Shown: positions 16,680 to 25,034 of the stretch, piece by piece
Layout of the letters: each line of letters begins with the position of its first letter
Position numbering within the stretch: position 1 is the first letter of the stretch
From: Aequorivita sp.
GTDB taxonomy: Bacteria; Bacteroidota; Bacteroidia; Flavobacteriales; Flavobacteriaceae
Direction: 5' to 3'
DNA length: 48,154 nt
Assembly: GCA_024637015.1 (NCBI GenBank)
Contig: JAGXGE010000025.1
Span: forward strand, 1 to 48,154
Program-made: the position numbers and the translations under genes
The notes under the pieces: model-generated
The model's input: only the letters and a program-made list of their open reading frames with translations
Database searches by the model: none
Told to the model about the DNA's origin: nothing

Positions 16680-16687
16680 CAAATGTA
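16680..16687 (-). promoter_or_regulatory. -7 element for mreB
   Basis: Read on the minus strand this is TACATTTG, an exact TAnnTTTG box about 50 nt before the mreB start and just after the purH stop. The -33 box is weak. It would let the cell-shape cluster be made independently of purH. Confidence 0.5.
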
Positions 16688-16694
16688 ATAAAAT

Positions 16695-18227
16695 TTAATG
16701 CTTAAAATGACGTGTTCCAGTAAATACCATTGCCATTTCGTGCGCGTTGCAATAATCAATGCTAAGTTGGTCTTTAATAGACCCTCCAGGCTGTATTACC
16801 ACAGTTATTCCCGCATTATCTGCAATTTCTACACAATCGGGAAACGGAAAAAAAGCATCACTCGCCATCACGGCACCTTCAAGGTTAAAATTAAAGGCTT
16901 TTGCTTTTTCAATTGCTTGCCGTAATGCATCAACGCGGCTAGTTTGTCCGGTTCCGCTGGCGCAAAGTTGTTTTCCCTTTGCCAAAACAATTGTATTTGA
17001 TTTTGTGTGCTTACAAATTTTAGAAGCGAATAACAGGTCTTCTAACTCTTGCGAATTCGGTTTATTGTTTGTTGCATGCGTTAAAATTTCAGCACTATCT
17101 GTAATATTGTCTTTATCTTGAACCAAAACACCGTTCAAACAAGTTCTAACGGTTGTTGAAGGTAATTCAATTTCTTTTTGAACCAACAAAATTCGGTTCT
17201 TTTTTCCTTTTAAAATTTCTAGAGCTTTTTCTGAATAAGAAGGCGCAATCACTACTTCGCAGAAAAGATCGTGGATTTCGCTTGCGGTAGCTTCGTCAAT
17301 TTCAACATTACTGATCAAAACTCCACCAAACGCCGAAACTGGGTCGCCTGCCAAAGCAGCCATATAAGCTTGCTGAACGGTTTCGCGTTGTGCAATTCCG
17401 CAGGCATTGTTGTGTTTCAAAATTGCAAAAGTCGGAGCGTCTCCTTTAAATTCGTTCATCAAACTCACAGCGGCGTCAACATCCAAAAGGTTATTGTAGC
17501 TCAATTCCTTTCCGTGAAGTTTGGTGAAAATTTCGTCAAAATTTCCAAAGAAATATCCTTTTTGGTGTGGGTTTTCTCCATAACGAAGTTCCTTCCCGTT
17601 TGTTTCACTTAGCTTAAAAGCAGACAATTTTTCTTCTTTGTTGAAATAATTAAAAATTGCAGTATCATAATTTGAAGAAACGTTGAAAGATTTTGCGGCA
17701 AAACGTTTGCGATCCTTTAAAGAAATGTTGCCGCTGTTTGCTGAAATCAATTCCAAGAACTCAGTATAATCGTCGACTGAGGAAACACAAATTGTATCCT
17801 TAAAATTTTTCGCTGCGGCACGGATTAAGGAAATCCCTCCAATGTCTATTTTTTCAATAATATTTTCTTCTGAAGCGCCCGAGGCAACCGTTTTTTCAAA
17901 AGGATACAAATCTACAATCACCGCATCAAGCTGTGGAATGTTGTACTGCGCCATTTCGGCTACATCGCTTTCGTTGTCCTGACGGTTCAGAATTCCACCA
18001 AAAACTTTAGGATGAAGGGTTTTTACGCGACCCCCCAAAATGGAAGGATAGTCAGTTAAATCTTCCACTGCAATCACTTCGATCCCAAGATCATTGATGA
18101 ATTTTTGGGTGCCTCCAGTAGAGTAGATTTTTACGTTTTGTTCGTCCAGTTTTTTAACGATTGGCGCGAGACCTTCTTTGCTAAAAACGGAAATTAAAGC
18201 GGACGTAATTTTTTTGGAATTGTTCAT
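16695..18227 (-). CDS. purH: Bifunctional AICAR transformylase / IMP cyclohydrolase
   Basis: The 510-residue cytoplasmic enzyme catalyses the last two steps of purine synthesis, AICAR to FAICAR to IMP. The N-terminal MGS-like cyclohydrolase domain contains YSTGGTQKFI and GGRVKTLHPKVFGGIL. The C-terminal transformylase holds the catalytic Lys-His pair in ILKHNNACG and the AMASDAFFPFPD and QPGGSIKDQ blocks. The gene lies upstream of mreB on the same strand, an order common in Flavobacteria. Confidence 0.98.
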   Translation of the reverse strand: MNNSKKITSALISVFSKEGLAPIVKKLDEQNVKIYSTGGTQKFINDLGIEVIAVEDLTDYPSILGGRVKTLHPKVFGGILNRQDNESDVAEMAQYNIPQLDAVIVDLYPFEKTVASGASEENIIEKIDIGGISLIRAAAKNFKDTICVSSVDDYTEFLELISANSGNISLKDRKRFAAKSFNVSSNYDTAIFNYFNKEEKLSAFKLSETNGKELRYGENPHQKGYFFGNFDEIFTKLHGKELSYNNLLDVDAAVSLMNEFKGDAPTFAILKHNNACGIAQRETVQQAYMAALAGDPVSAFGGVLISNVEIDEATASEIHDLFCEVVIAPSYSEKALEILKGKKNRILLVQKEIELPSTTVRTCLNGVLVQDKDNITDSAEILTHATNNKPNSQELEDLLFASKICKHTKSNTIVLAKGKQLCASGTGQTSRVDALRQAIEKAKAFNFNLEGAVMASDAFFPFPDCVEIADNAGITVVIQPGGSIKDQLSIDYCNAHEMAMVFTGTRHFKH

Positions 18228-18244
18228 TATGGAAAATTAAGGTG

Positions 18245-18252
18245 CAAAAGTA
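18245..18252 (-). promoter_or_regulatory. -7 element for purH
   Basis: On the minus strand this reads TACTTTTG, an exact TAnnTTTG box 18 nt before the purH ATG, giving a very short leader as is common in this phylum. No clear TTG box lies at the expected distance. Confidence 0.5.
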
Positions 18253-18382
18253 CATAATTGAATAGTAAATTTGTAACATAACCACAGAGAAAACGTCTTA
18301 CTTTTTATAATTTTATCAACCCTTCATTTTGAGTTTGGGACGAATCATTTGAAAATTCAAAACCGTTAATCAAAAATTGTAA

Positions 18383-19639
18383 ATGCTAATTTATCTTCGC
18401 CTTTTAAAGGAAAGTTTCAATTTTGCGCTCAATGCACTACGAAACAATAAATTGCGAACCTTCCTTTCTTTGGTGGGTGTAACTATTGGAATTTTCTCAA
18501 TTATAGCTGTACTTGCAGCGGTAGATTCCTTGAAACGTGAAATAGAAGGGAGTATTAGTGGTTTAGATAATAGTACCATTATTGTCATGCGTTTTAAATT
18601 TGGACCAACTGATATTCCACGTTGGAAATGGCAACAATTTCCGGATGTTACATATGATGAATACCAATACATTGAACACAATACCCCAAATATTGAAGCT
18701 GCCACTTTTACACTGAACGTTCCCGAAGAAAGTGTTAAATATGAAGACAGGCAGGTTGATGATGTGCCAATTGGTGCGGTAACTGATAGTTATTACAACA
18801 TTGAATCATTGAAACTTTCCGAAGGGAGGTTTTTTAACGGTTCCGAATCAAATAGTGGTTCTATGGTTGTGGTTTTAGGTGATGAAATTGCCAATCAGCT
18901 TTTTGGTGATGGGGCAATGGCTATTGGAAAAGAAGTGCGGATTTACGGAAGAAAATTCAATGTAATTGGAGTTTTGAAGAAGGAAGGGGCAGGCTTGTTA
19001 GGAAATTCAAAAGACACTTCGGTTTGGATGCCCGTAAATGTAGTGCGCCGTATTTATGGAGATAACAACAAACGAACCTTTCCGCAAATTGTAGTGAAAC
19101 CTAAGAAGGGCGTGGACGAGGCCGAATTTATCGCGGTGCTTACTCAAAAAATTCGAATTAAACGGGGCTTAAAACCTGATGAAACAAGTAATTTTTTCAT
19201 AAATCAAATGAAGGGTCTTACAGATTTTATAGACAATATCACTGGAAGTATGAATGTCATCGGGCTTATTATCAGCGGATTTTCACTGCTCGTGGGTGGT
19301 TTCGGGATTGCGAATATTATGTTTGTGAGCGTAAAGGAGCGGACCAATTTAATTGGGATTCAAAAATCTTTGGGTGCAAAGAACAAATTTATACTGTTTC
19401 AATTTTTATTTGAAGCAATAATTCTTGCAGTAATTGGCGGATTGATTGGGTTGCTTTTGGTATTTATTGTTTCAATTATTGCCTCTCAATTTACAGGTGA
19501 TTTCGAATTTGTGCTGTCGCCATGGAATATGTTTATTGGTACAGCAATCTCAGCAGTAATTGGTTTAATTTCAGGAATTCTTCCGGCAATTTCTGCTTCA
19601 AAACTGGATCCGGTGGAAGCGATTAGAACTGGAATGTAG
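18383..19639 (+). CDS. MacB-type ABC transporter permease (MacB_PCD-FtsX)
   Basis: A 418-residue inner-membrane protein. A first helix (about 28-48, SLVGVTIGIFSIIAVLAAV) is followed by a large periplasmic MacB-PCD domain (about 50-270) and three helices (about 285-400) with the FtsX pattern KERTNLIGIQKSLGAKNKFI and SKLDPVEAIRTGM. Such permeases work in mechanotransmission-type export or lipoprotein traffic with a separate ATPase, which is not encoded beside it. It is divergent from purH and runs tail to tail with the next gene, the two stop codons lying one base apart. Confidence 0.92.
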   Translation: MLIYLRLLKESFNFALNALRNNKLRTFLSLVGVTIGIFSIIAVLAAVDSLKREIEGSISGLDNSTIIVMRFKFGPTDIPRWKWQQFPDVTYDEYQYIEHNTPNIEAATFTLNVPEESVKYEDRQVDDVPIGAVTDSYYNIESLKLSEGRFFNGSESNSGSMVVVLGDEIANQLFGDGAMAIGKEVRIYGRKFNVIGVLKKEGAGLLGNSKDTSVWMPVNVVRRIYGDNNKRTFPQIVVKPKKGVDEAEFIAVLTQKIRIKRGLKPDETSNFFINQMKGLTDFIDNITGSMNVIGLIISGFSLLVGGFGIANIMFVSVKERTNLIGIQKSLGAKNKFILFQFLFEAIILAVIGGLIGLLLVFIVSIIASQFTGDFEFVLSPWNMFIGTAISAVIGLISGILPAISASKLDPVEAIRTGM

Positions 19640-19640
19640 T

Positions 19641-20096
19641 TTACAGAATTTGTGAAACCTCTTCATTCACCCATTCTAAAAATCTTTCATCTTCCAATGA
19701 GAATGGATCTTCCATGTGTGAATCAATATCTATTTGCCCAATATTCCTTCCATCTTTAAAAAGCGGAATTACAATTTCAGCCTTTACGGTAATGCTGCAA
19801 GCAATGTAATTATCCTGCGCTTTCACATCTGGTACCACAAAATTCTTGTTGCTCACCGCAACTTGTCCACAAATGCCTTTTCCAAAAGGAATAACCGTGT
19901 GATCTGTTGGTTCGCCAGCAAACGCCTTTAAATGCAGAGTTTTTTCGGCTTCGTTTGCAAAATAAAAACCTACCCAATCATAATATCCAATGGAAGAATG
20001 CAATAGTTCACAAACCTCTGTTAATCTGTTATCAGTACTTTCTGAACTGTTTGCTAAAATGGTTTTAACTTTGTGTTTTAAATGTGAAAAGGGCAT
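19641..20096 (-). CDS. GAF-domain protein, free methionine-R-sulfoxide reductase-like
   Basis: From the start at 20096 (MPFSHLKHKVKTIL) the product has 151 residues, the usual size of the YebR/fRMsr family. A longer frame to 20186 only adds a 30-residue tail without features and would run close to the divergent xrtF. The GAF fold is visible: SIGYYDWVGFYFANE, PFGKGICGQVAVSNK, VPDVKAQDNYIACS and IDSHMEDPFSLEDERFLE. fRMsr reduces free methionine-(R)-sulfoxide using three cysteines; here the two in GICGQ and IACS are present, while the first (before the IPFGKG block) appears to be replaced by Thr or His. Activity is likely but the cysteine relay may differ. Confidence 0.85.
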   Translation of the reverse strand: MPFSHLKHKVKTILANSSESTDNRLTEVCELLHSSIGYYDWVGFYFANEAEKTLHLKAFAGEPTDHTVIPFGKGICGQVAVSNKNFVVPDVKAQDNYIACSITVKAEIVIPLFKDGRNIGQIDIDSHMEDPFSLEDERFLEWVNEEVSQIL

Positions 20097-20167
20097 AAGT
20101 TTTATTAAATCTAAATTACTTGGTAAAAGTATTTTAAAACGGATACATACACCAAAAACAAATCCTG

Positions 20168-20175
20168 TATTTTTG
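20168..20175 (+). promoter_or_regulatory. -7 element for xrtF
   Basis: TATTTTTG, an exact TAnnTTTG box, ends 20 nt before the TTG start codon of xrtF. The -33 region has no clear TTG. Confidence 0.45.
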
Positions 20176-20195
20176 TTAAAAACCAAACTGAAGCA

Positions 20196-20741
20196 TTGAG
20201 AGCGATTTTCAAAAAAAATAAAACCGTTATAAAATTTGTTACCCTTTTTTTGGGAACCTATTTAATTCTCGGGATTTTTTATTCTGCATATTTAAATGTT
20301 TCAGAAAATAGCACATATTACCCTGATTATATTACCAATCTTGTAGCAAAGCAAAGTGCTGCAGTGCTTGACGGTTTTGGATATAGTTCGGTGCTAAAAC
20401 CCGATCATTTGGAACAGGGAATGTTATTGACCATAGAGAATGAATATACCGTGAGCATTGTGGAGGGCTGCAATTCCATCAGTGTTATTATTCTATTCGT
20501 CGCATTTGTTATTGCTTTTGCAGAAAGATTTAAAAAAACATTTCTGTTTCTGTTTGCTGGATCGGTCTTGATTTATATTGTGAATATTTTGCGAATTGCC
20601 ATTCTTGTGGTTGCTTTATATAAGTTTCCGGAGTATGAAAACATCCTTCACTCCGTAGTATTTCCAGGAATTATTTATAGCTTGGTTTTTATTTTATGGA
20701 TGATATGGGTACGGATACTGAAACCTAGTTCAGCACCATGA
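20196..20741 (+). CDS. xrtF: Exosortase family protein XrtF
   Basis: A 181-residue polytopic membrane protein with TTG as the start codon (RAIFKKNKTV follows). The exosortase/archaeosortase catalytic residues are all present: Cys92 in VEGCNSISV, Arg133 in NILRIA, and His152 in ILHSVVFPG. Exosortases are membrane transpeptidases that process proteins carrying C-terminal sorting helices. XrtF is the short Bacteroidota type found as a pair with the next gene. No candidate substrate with a PEP-CTERM-like tail is seen in this window. Confidence 0.93.
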   Translation: MRAIFKKNKTVIKFVTLFLGTYLILGIFYSAYLNVSENSTYYPDYITNLVAKQSAAVLDGFGYSSVLKPDHLEQGMLLTIENEYTVSIVEGCNSISVIILFVAFVIAFAERFKKTFLFLFAGSVLIYIVNILRIAILVVALYKFPEYENILHSVVFPGIIYSLVFILWMIWVRILKPSSAP

Positions 20742-21172
20742 AGCATATTCTAAAAATAATTGGGATTATAATACTTGCAAGCCTTTTGGTATTGATCCGA
20801 GCTTTTGAAAACACCCTTTTTTATGATCCACTTTTGGAATTTTTCAAAATGGACTATAAATCCATGCCACTTCCACAGATGGATACTTTTGCCTTGCAAA
20901 CAGGGATTGCGCTTCGGTTTTTAATGAACACACTCATCTCCCTGTCAATTCTATGGTTGATATTTTTTGATAAGGAAATAATTAAACTCTCAACTATTCT
21001 ATACAGTTTATTGTTTGTTGTACTTTTTATGGTTTTCAGCCTTATTATTTTTACTTTTGAAGAAGCTAGTGGTCACATGGTTCTTTTTTATGTACGCAGA
21101 TTTTTAATCCAGCCTTTATTTTTGCTTATTCTACTTCCGGCCTTTTATTTTCAGAAGTACAAATCCCGTTGA
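20738..21172 (+). CDS. Exosortase F system-associated membrane protein
   Basis: A 144-residue protein with four likely membrane helices (about 5-20, 58-78, 84-108 and 118-138). The segment RAFENTLFYDPLLEFFK followed by RFLMNTLISLSILWLIF is characteristic of the protein always found next to XrtF. The ATG overlaps the xrtF stop by four bases (ATGA), so the two are translationally coupled. Its molecular role is not known; an accessory or chaperone role in the sorting reaction is inference. Confidence 0.88.
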   Translation: MKHILKIIGIIILASLLVLIRAFENTLFYDPLLEFFKMDYKSMPLPQMDTFALQTGIALRFLMNTLISLSILWLIFFDKEIIKLSTILYSLLFVVLFMVFSLIIFTFEEASGHMVLFYVRRFLIQPLFLLILLPAFYFQKYKSR

Positions 21173-21180
21173 ATTTTTGA

Positions 21181-21188
21181 TACCTTTG
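21181..21188 (+). promoter_or_regulatory. -7 element for the DUF3347 gene
   Basis: TACCTTTG, an exact TAnnTTTG box followed by CA, lies 23 nt before the ATG at 21212. The -33 box is not evident. It would start the metal-associated gene group. Confidence 0.5.
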
Positions 21189-21211
21189 CATATCTAAATT
21201 TATTTTTACAA

Positions 21212-21754
21212 ATGAAAAATTTATTCCTTATTTTCTTCGCAATTACAGCATTTGCAGTTTTTTCCTGCAAAGACAATTCAAAACAAAGCGAACCAGAAGT
21301 TGTAACCGTAGACAATGCCGAGTCTAAAACCTACGAAATAGCAAAAACAGAAGCCGAATTCAACGACCCAAAAATAGAAGCGATCTTTGACCAATACCTA
21401 GAAATAGAATCAGGTCTCGTTAATACAGACGCTTCCAAAACAGCAATGGCTGCTTCAAAGTTACAGGAACAACTTAAAGAGATAAATGCGGACGAAGCTA
21501 CCCAAAATGCTGTTGCTGCAATGGCCACTTCCGAAGACATAAAAGTTCAACGCGAAAATTTTGAAGCCTTGAGCAACGGACTTGAAGGTATGCTGAAAGG
21601 AGCTTTAAAGTCCGGTACACTTTATAAGCAATTCTGCCCAATGGCTTTCAATAATAAAGGAGCTTACTGGATAAGTAGCAGTGAAGACATCTTAAATCCT
21701 TATTTCGGCGATAAAATGCTGAAGTGCGGGAGAGTGGATTCTAAACTGAAATGA
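21212..21754 (+). CDS. DUF3347 domain lipoprotein, probably copper-related
   Basis: A 180-residue exported protein with a lipobox AVFSC (Cys19). The DUF3347 domain covers about residues 50-175 and ends with the signature KQFCPMAFNNKGAYW, NPYFGDKMLKCG. This domain is found in the periplasm, often fused to or beside CusB-type metal efflux adaptors, and the two Cys (in FCPMA and KCG) with the Met are possible soft-metal ligands. It is the first of four exported genes here that all point to copper or a similar metal. The metal itself is inferred. Confidence 0.85.
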   Translation: MKNLFLIFFAITAFAVFSCKDNSKQSEPEVVTVDNAESKTYEIAKTEAEFNDPKIEAIFDQYLEIESGLVNTDASKTAMAASKLQEQLKEINADEATQNAVAAMATSEDIKVQRENFEALSNGLEGMLKGALKSGTLYKQFCPMAFNNKGAYWISSSEDILNPYFGDKMLKCGRVDSKLK

Positions 21755-21795
21755 TTTTAAAAAATACTTCCAATTTTTCGAGAGGCTTTTTTTTG

Positions 21796-21803
21796 TACTT
21801 TTG
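21796..21803 (+). promoter_or_regulatory. -7 element for the HYC_CC_PP gene
   Basis: TACTTTTG, an exact TAnnTTTG box followed by CG, lies 7 nt before the ATG at 21811. The mRNA would have almost no leader. The box supports this ATG over the in-frame ATG at 21751. Confidence 0.5.
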
Positions 21804-21810
21804 CGTTTCA

Positions 21811-22224
21811 ATGAAAAAAGTCATTTCCATATTCCTATCCATACTGATGCTAGCCAGCAGTTCAGGTATTGTCTATGCACAGCACTTCTGCAGCGGGATG
21901 GAAATGATGGCTGAAATTACCTTGGGCGAAAAACTGCTTTCTTGTGGAATGGACGAAGTTGTACCTGGATGTGGTGAAAAAATCATTGTTGGGGAAGATC
22001 ACCACTGTTGTAAAAATCAATTTACCAAAGTAAAAACCGACGATAATTTTGCGAAAGCATCCTTTAATTTAAAGCTCAACAAAACTTTTGTTGCTTCTTT
22101 CGTCGCTGTTTTTATACTTAATGAAGTTGAAGTAGCTTCACCAGAAAAAATATTCTTCACGGATTATAATCCGCCTCCACTTGAACGAGATTTCAATATT
22201 CTGTACGAGACTTTCCTGATTTGA
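21811..22224 (+). CDS. HYC_CC_PP family periplasmic protein
   Basis: From ATG 21811 the product has 137 residues with a clean signal peptide (MKKVISIFLSILMLASSS...YAQ). The longer frame from 21751 has an ATGA overlap with the previous stop but spoils the signal peptide. The family name describes its pattern, which is all here: HFC right after cleavage, single Cys residues in LLSCGMDE and PGCGE, HHCC, and a late PPP (NPPPLERDF). Cys and His clusters suggest metal binding in the periplasm. One hydrophobic stretch near the C-terminus (FVASFVAVFIL) may be a second membrane segment. It is typically found near TonB receptors and HMA proteins, as here. Confidence 0.85.
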   Translation: MKKVISIFLSILMLASSSGIVYAQHFCSGMEMMAEITLGEKLLSCGMDEVVPGCGEKIIVGEDHHCCKNQFTKVKTDDNFAKASFNLKLNKTFVASFVAVFILNEVEVASPEKIFFTDYNPPPLERDFNILYETFLI

Positions 22225-22230
22225 TTAAAA

Positions 22231-22280
22231 CCCGCATTTGTGGGTGCCTCATGATTAATACTCCACTTTTCTTTGGAGTA
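22231..22280 (+). other. Two hairpins between the HYC_CC_PP and TonB receptor genes
   Basis: CCCGC pairs with GTGGG (22231-22244), and TACTCCA pairs with TGGAGTA (22259-22280, loop of 8). Neither is followed by a proper T run. They could mark processing or attenuation between the small protein and the receptor. Confidence 0.4.
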
Positions 22281-22308
22281 AATTTTCATATTCAATCAAA
22301 TCTAAAAA

Positions 22309-24543
22309 ATGAAAAATCTACTATATATAATTTTTATACTCCCGCTCTGTATTTTTTCACAGGAAAAATTAATGGGAACTATTACTGAAAGCATAAATAA
22401 CAAAGAGGTGCCGCTTGGAGGTGCAAATGTTTATTGGGCAAATACTTCCTTGGGCACAGTGACAGATTTTGACGGTAATTTTGAGATTCCATATAAACCT
22501 GAATTTAAAAAGCTAGTCGTCAGTTTTGTGGGTTATAAAACAGATACCATTTCTGTAGAGACGCCAAACCGTATAACACATTCTTTAGTTTCTACCGCTA
22601 ATCTCGATGAGGTTACAGTAACTGCCAGACAGAAAGCTTCTTCACGTTCTTTCATTCAATCTGCAAATGTTTTGAATGTAAGTAGCGCTGAACTTTTGAA
22701 AGCCGCTTGTTGCAATTTGGCAGAAAGTTTTGAAACAAATCCCTCGATTGATGTAAATTTTGCTGATGCTATTTCAGGAACACGGCAAATTAAAATGTTG
22801 GGCCTTTCAAGCCCATATATTTTAATAACAACTGAAAATGTGCCGAGTATTCGTGGAGCTGCACAAGCGTATGGCTTGAGCTTTATTCCCGGAACTTGGG
22901 TGGAAAGCATTCAAATTACCAAAGGTGCCGGGAGCGTTACAAATGGTTACGAAAGTATTGCAGGGCAGATTAACGCCGAATTGCAAAAACCAATGACTGA
23001 TGATAGGCTTTTCGTAAACGCTTACGGTGCTGGAAATGGTAGGTTTGAACTTAATACACACCTAAACACAAAAGTTAGCGAGCGATGGAGCACTGGTCTA
23101 TATCTTCACGGAAATATGCGTGAAACCGAATTTGATAATAATGGCGATTCATTTCTCGACGCTCCATTGATGCAGCAAGTGAATGTAATGAATCGCTGGC
23201 AATATACCGATCAGGAAAATGGCTATGTTGGCTTTTTCAATTTTAGGTATTTGAACGATGAAAAACAAACTGGTCAAATCTTCTTTGATCCAGACAAAGA
23301 TCGCGGAACAACAAACGCTTGGGGAAGTGAAATAAAAACACAGCGGTTTGATGTTTCCGGGAAATTTGGTTTTGTAAACCCCGATATTCCCTGGCGTACA
23401 GGCGGATTACAACTTGCTTATAGCCACCACGACCAAGAGTCTTATTTCGGATTGAACGACTATAATATTCAGCATAACAGCTTTTACGCCAATTTGCTTT
23501 ACAATTCAATAATCAGCGATTCGCGACACAAAATAAAAACGGGATTGAGCGCAACTTATGATGGCTATGATGAATTGGTACTTTCCGAAAATTTCAGCAG
23601 GGTTGAAAATTCTGTCGGCGCTTTTTTTGAGTACAATTTTGACAATTTGGGCGATTTGAATTTTACCGCCGGGATACGTGGAGACGTTCACAATAGATTG
23701 GGTGCCTTCCTTACACCACGGTTCCATTTACGCTACACACCGTGGGAAAAATCAGCTTTTAGAATTTCAGCGGGAAGAGGCAAACGAAGCGCTAACATTT
23801 TCACTGAAAACCAACAGATTTTTGCTACTTCGAGAAGCCTAAATATTTTGGGCGAAAACGGAAAAATTTATGGGTTAGATCCAGAGATTGCTTGGAATTA
23901 CGGAGCTTCCTATATGCAGGGTTTCAATCTTTTCAACAGAAAAGCGGATATCACTTTCGATTTTTACCGTACTGATTTTGTGAACCAAATTGTTGTGGAT
24001 TGGGAAAACCCTTCAGAAGTTAACTTTTATAATTTGGAGGGTGAAAGTTTTTCGAATAATTTTCAGGTGGAGTTCAATTATAATCCTTTCGAACATTTTG
24101 ATATGAGATTGGCATACAAATATTACGACGTGGAGACCACTTATTTAAGCGGAAAAAAGCAAACACCATTAACGCCAAACCATCGCTTTTTCGCAAATGC
24201 TTCCTATGAAACAAATCAAAGTGCAAAAGGAGGAAATTGGAAATTTGACGCAACTTTCAATTATGTGGGCGAGCAACGGTTTGCTTCCGCCGAAAGCTAC
24301 TTGAATACAATTGGACTTTCGGAATTCTCTCCAAGTGTTTCAACTTTGAATGCACAGATTACCAAAGTTTTTTCAACTAATTTTGAAATCTATGTGGGCG
24401 GGGAAAATATAACCAATGTAACACAACCAAATCCAATTGTAGGAAACGACAACCCCTTTGGAACAATTTTTGACACAACCTACGTTTATGGACCTATCTT
24501 TGGTAGCTCCTATTACGCAGGTTTACGATACAGCATTAATTAA
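22309..24543 (+). CDS. TonB-dependent receptor with carboxypeptidase-like N-terminal domain, probably for a metal
   Basis: A 744-residue outer-membrane transporter. After a signal peptide (MKNLLYIIFILPLCIFSQ) comes a carboxypeptidase-D-regulatory-like domain (about 20-95; GANVYWANTSLGTVTDFDGNFEIPY in outline), a TonB plug (about 98-215) starting LDEVTVTA, and a 22-strand barrel ending with an aromatic-rich SSYYAGLRYSIN. The plug contains an unusual adjacent Cys pair, Cys134-Cys135, in AACCNLAESFETN. Together with the flanking DUF3347, HYC_CC_PP and HMA genes this suggests uptake or handling of copper or another soft metal. The substrate is inference. Confidence 0.93.
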   Translation: MKNLLYIIFILPLCIFSQEKLMGTITESINNKEVPLGGANVYWANTSLGTVTDFDGNFEIPYKPEFKKLVVSFVGYKTDTISVETPNRITHSLVSTANLDEVTVTARQKASSRSFIQSANVLNVSSAELLKAACCNLAESFETNPSIDVNFADAISGTRQIKMLGLSSPYILITTENVPSIRGAAQAYGLSFIPGTWVESIQITKGAGSVTNGYESIAGQINAELQKPMTDDRLFVNAYGAGNGRFELNTHLNTKVSERWSTGLYLHGNMRETEFDNNGDSFLDAPLMQQVNVMNRWQYTDQENGYVGFFNFRYLNDEKQTGQIFFDPDKDRGTTNAWGSEIKTQRFDVSGKFGFVNPDIPWRTGGLQLAYSHHDQESYFGLNDYNIQHNSFYANLLYNSIISDSRHKIKTGLSATYDGYDELVLSENFSRVENSVGAFFEYNFDNLGDLNFTAGIRGDVHNRLGAFLTPRFHLRYTPWEKSAFRISAGRGKRSANIFTENQQIFATSRSLNILGENGKIYGLDPEIAWNYGASYMQGFNLFNRKADITFDFYRTDFVNQIVVDWENPSEVNFYNLEGESFSNNFQVEFNYNPFEHFDMRLAYKYYDVETTYLSGKKQTPLTPNHRFFANASYETNQSAKGGNWKFDATFNYVGEQRFASAESYLNTIGLSEFSPSVSTLNAQITKVFSTNFEIYVGGENITNVTQPNPIVGNDNPFGTIFDTTYVYGPIFGSSYYAGLRYSIN

Positions 24544-24572
24544 CTTAAAAAACAAACTTTAAACTGAAATTT

Positions 24573-24932
24573 ATGAAAAACATAATTGCAATTTTAGGAA
24601 TATTCTTGATTGGAGCTACGGGTTTCGCCCAAAACAAAAATGCAAGAGCAACTATTGAAGTAGACGGTGTTTGTGGAATGTGCAAACAACGAATTGAAAA
24701 AGCCTCCATTAAAGCTAAAGGAGTAAAGTCTGCCATTTGGAATGTGGATACGCATCAATTAGATCTAATTTATAATGAAGAGAAGACGAATTTAACGAAA
24801 ATTCAGCAAAGTGTTGCGGACAGCGGCCACGATACGCAAGATATAAAGGCCAAAGATGAGGTTTATGAAAATATTGATCCCTGCTGTAGATATCGCGATC
24901 AGCAAGTAATTGATGATCATAAAGACGATTGA
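24573..24932 (+). CDS. Exported heavy-metal-associated (HMA) domain protein
   Basis: A 119-residue protein with a signal peptide (MKNIIAILGIFLIGATGFAQ) and then an HMA fold (about 25-90) whose metal site reads GVCGMCKQRIEKA, a CxxC in the usual loop. A second Cys pair appears near the end (DPCCRYRD), followed by an acidic/His tail. HMA domains shuttle Cu(I) or similar ions; being periplasmic it would hand metal to or from the outer-membrane receptor encoded 29 nt upstream. The two genes are probably co-transcribed. Confidence 0.92.
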   Translation: MKNIIAILGIFLIGATGFAQNKNARATIEVDGVCGMCKQRIEKASIKAKGVKSAIWNVDTHQLDLIYNEEKTNLTKIQQSVADSGHDTQDIKAKDEVYENIDPCCRYRDQQVIDDHKDD

Positions 24933-25034
24933 ATTTTCAGCAAAAAAGCTATTGTTAAACTTTAGCTAAGGGGCTGATAATTTAAAATAGGTGCCTTATA
25001 CCTTTATATTACTACTTTTAATAAACTAATTGTT

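Noticed and set aside
21751-21810. N-terminal extension of the HYC_CC_PP protein from ATG 21751
   Set aside because: Although it overlaps the previous stop as ATGA, it disrupts a clean signal peptide and the -7 box TACTTTTG lies inside it.
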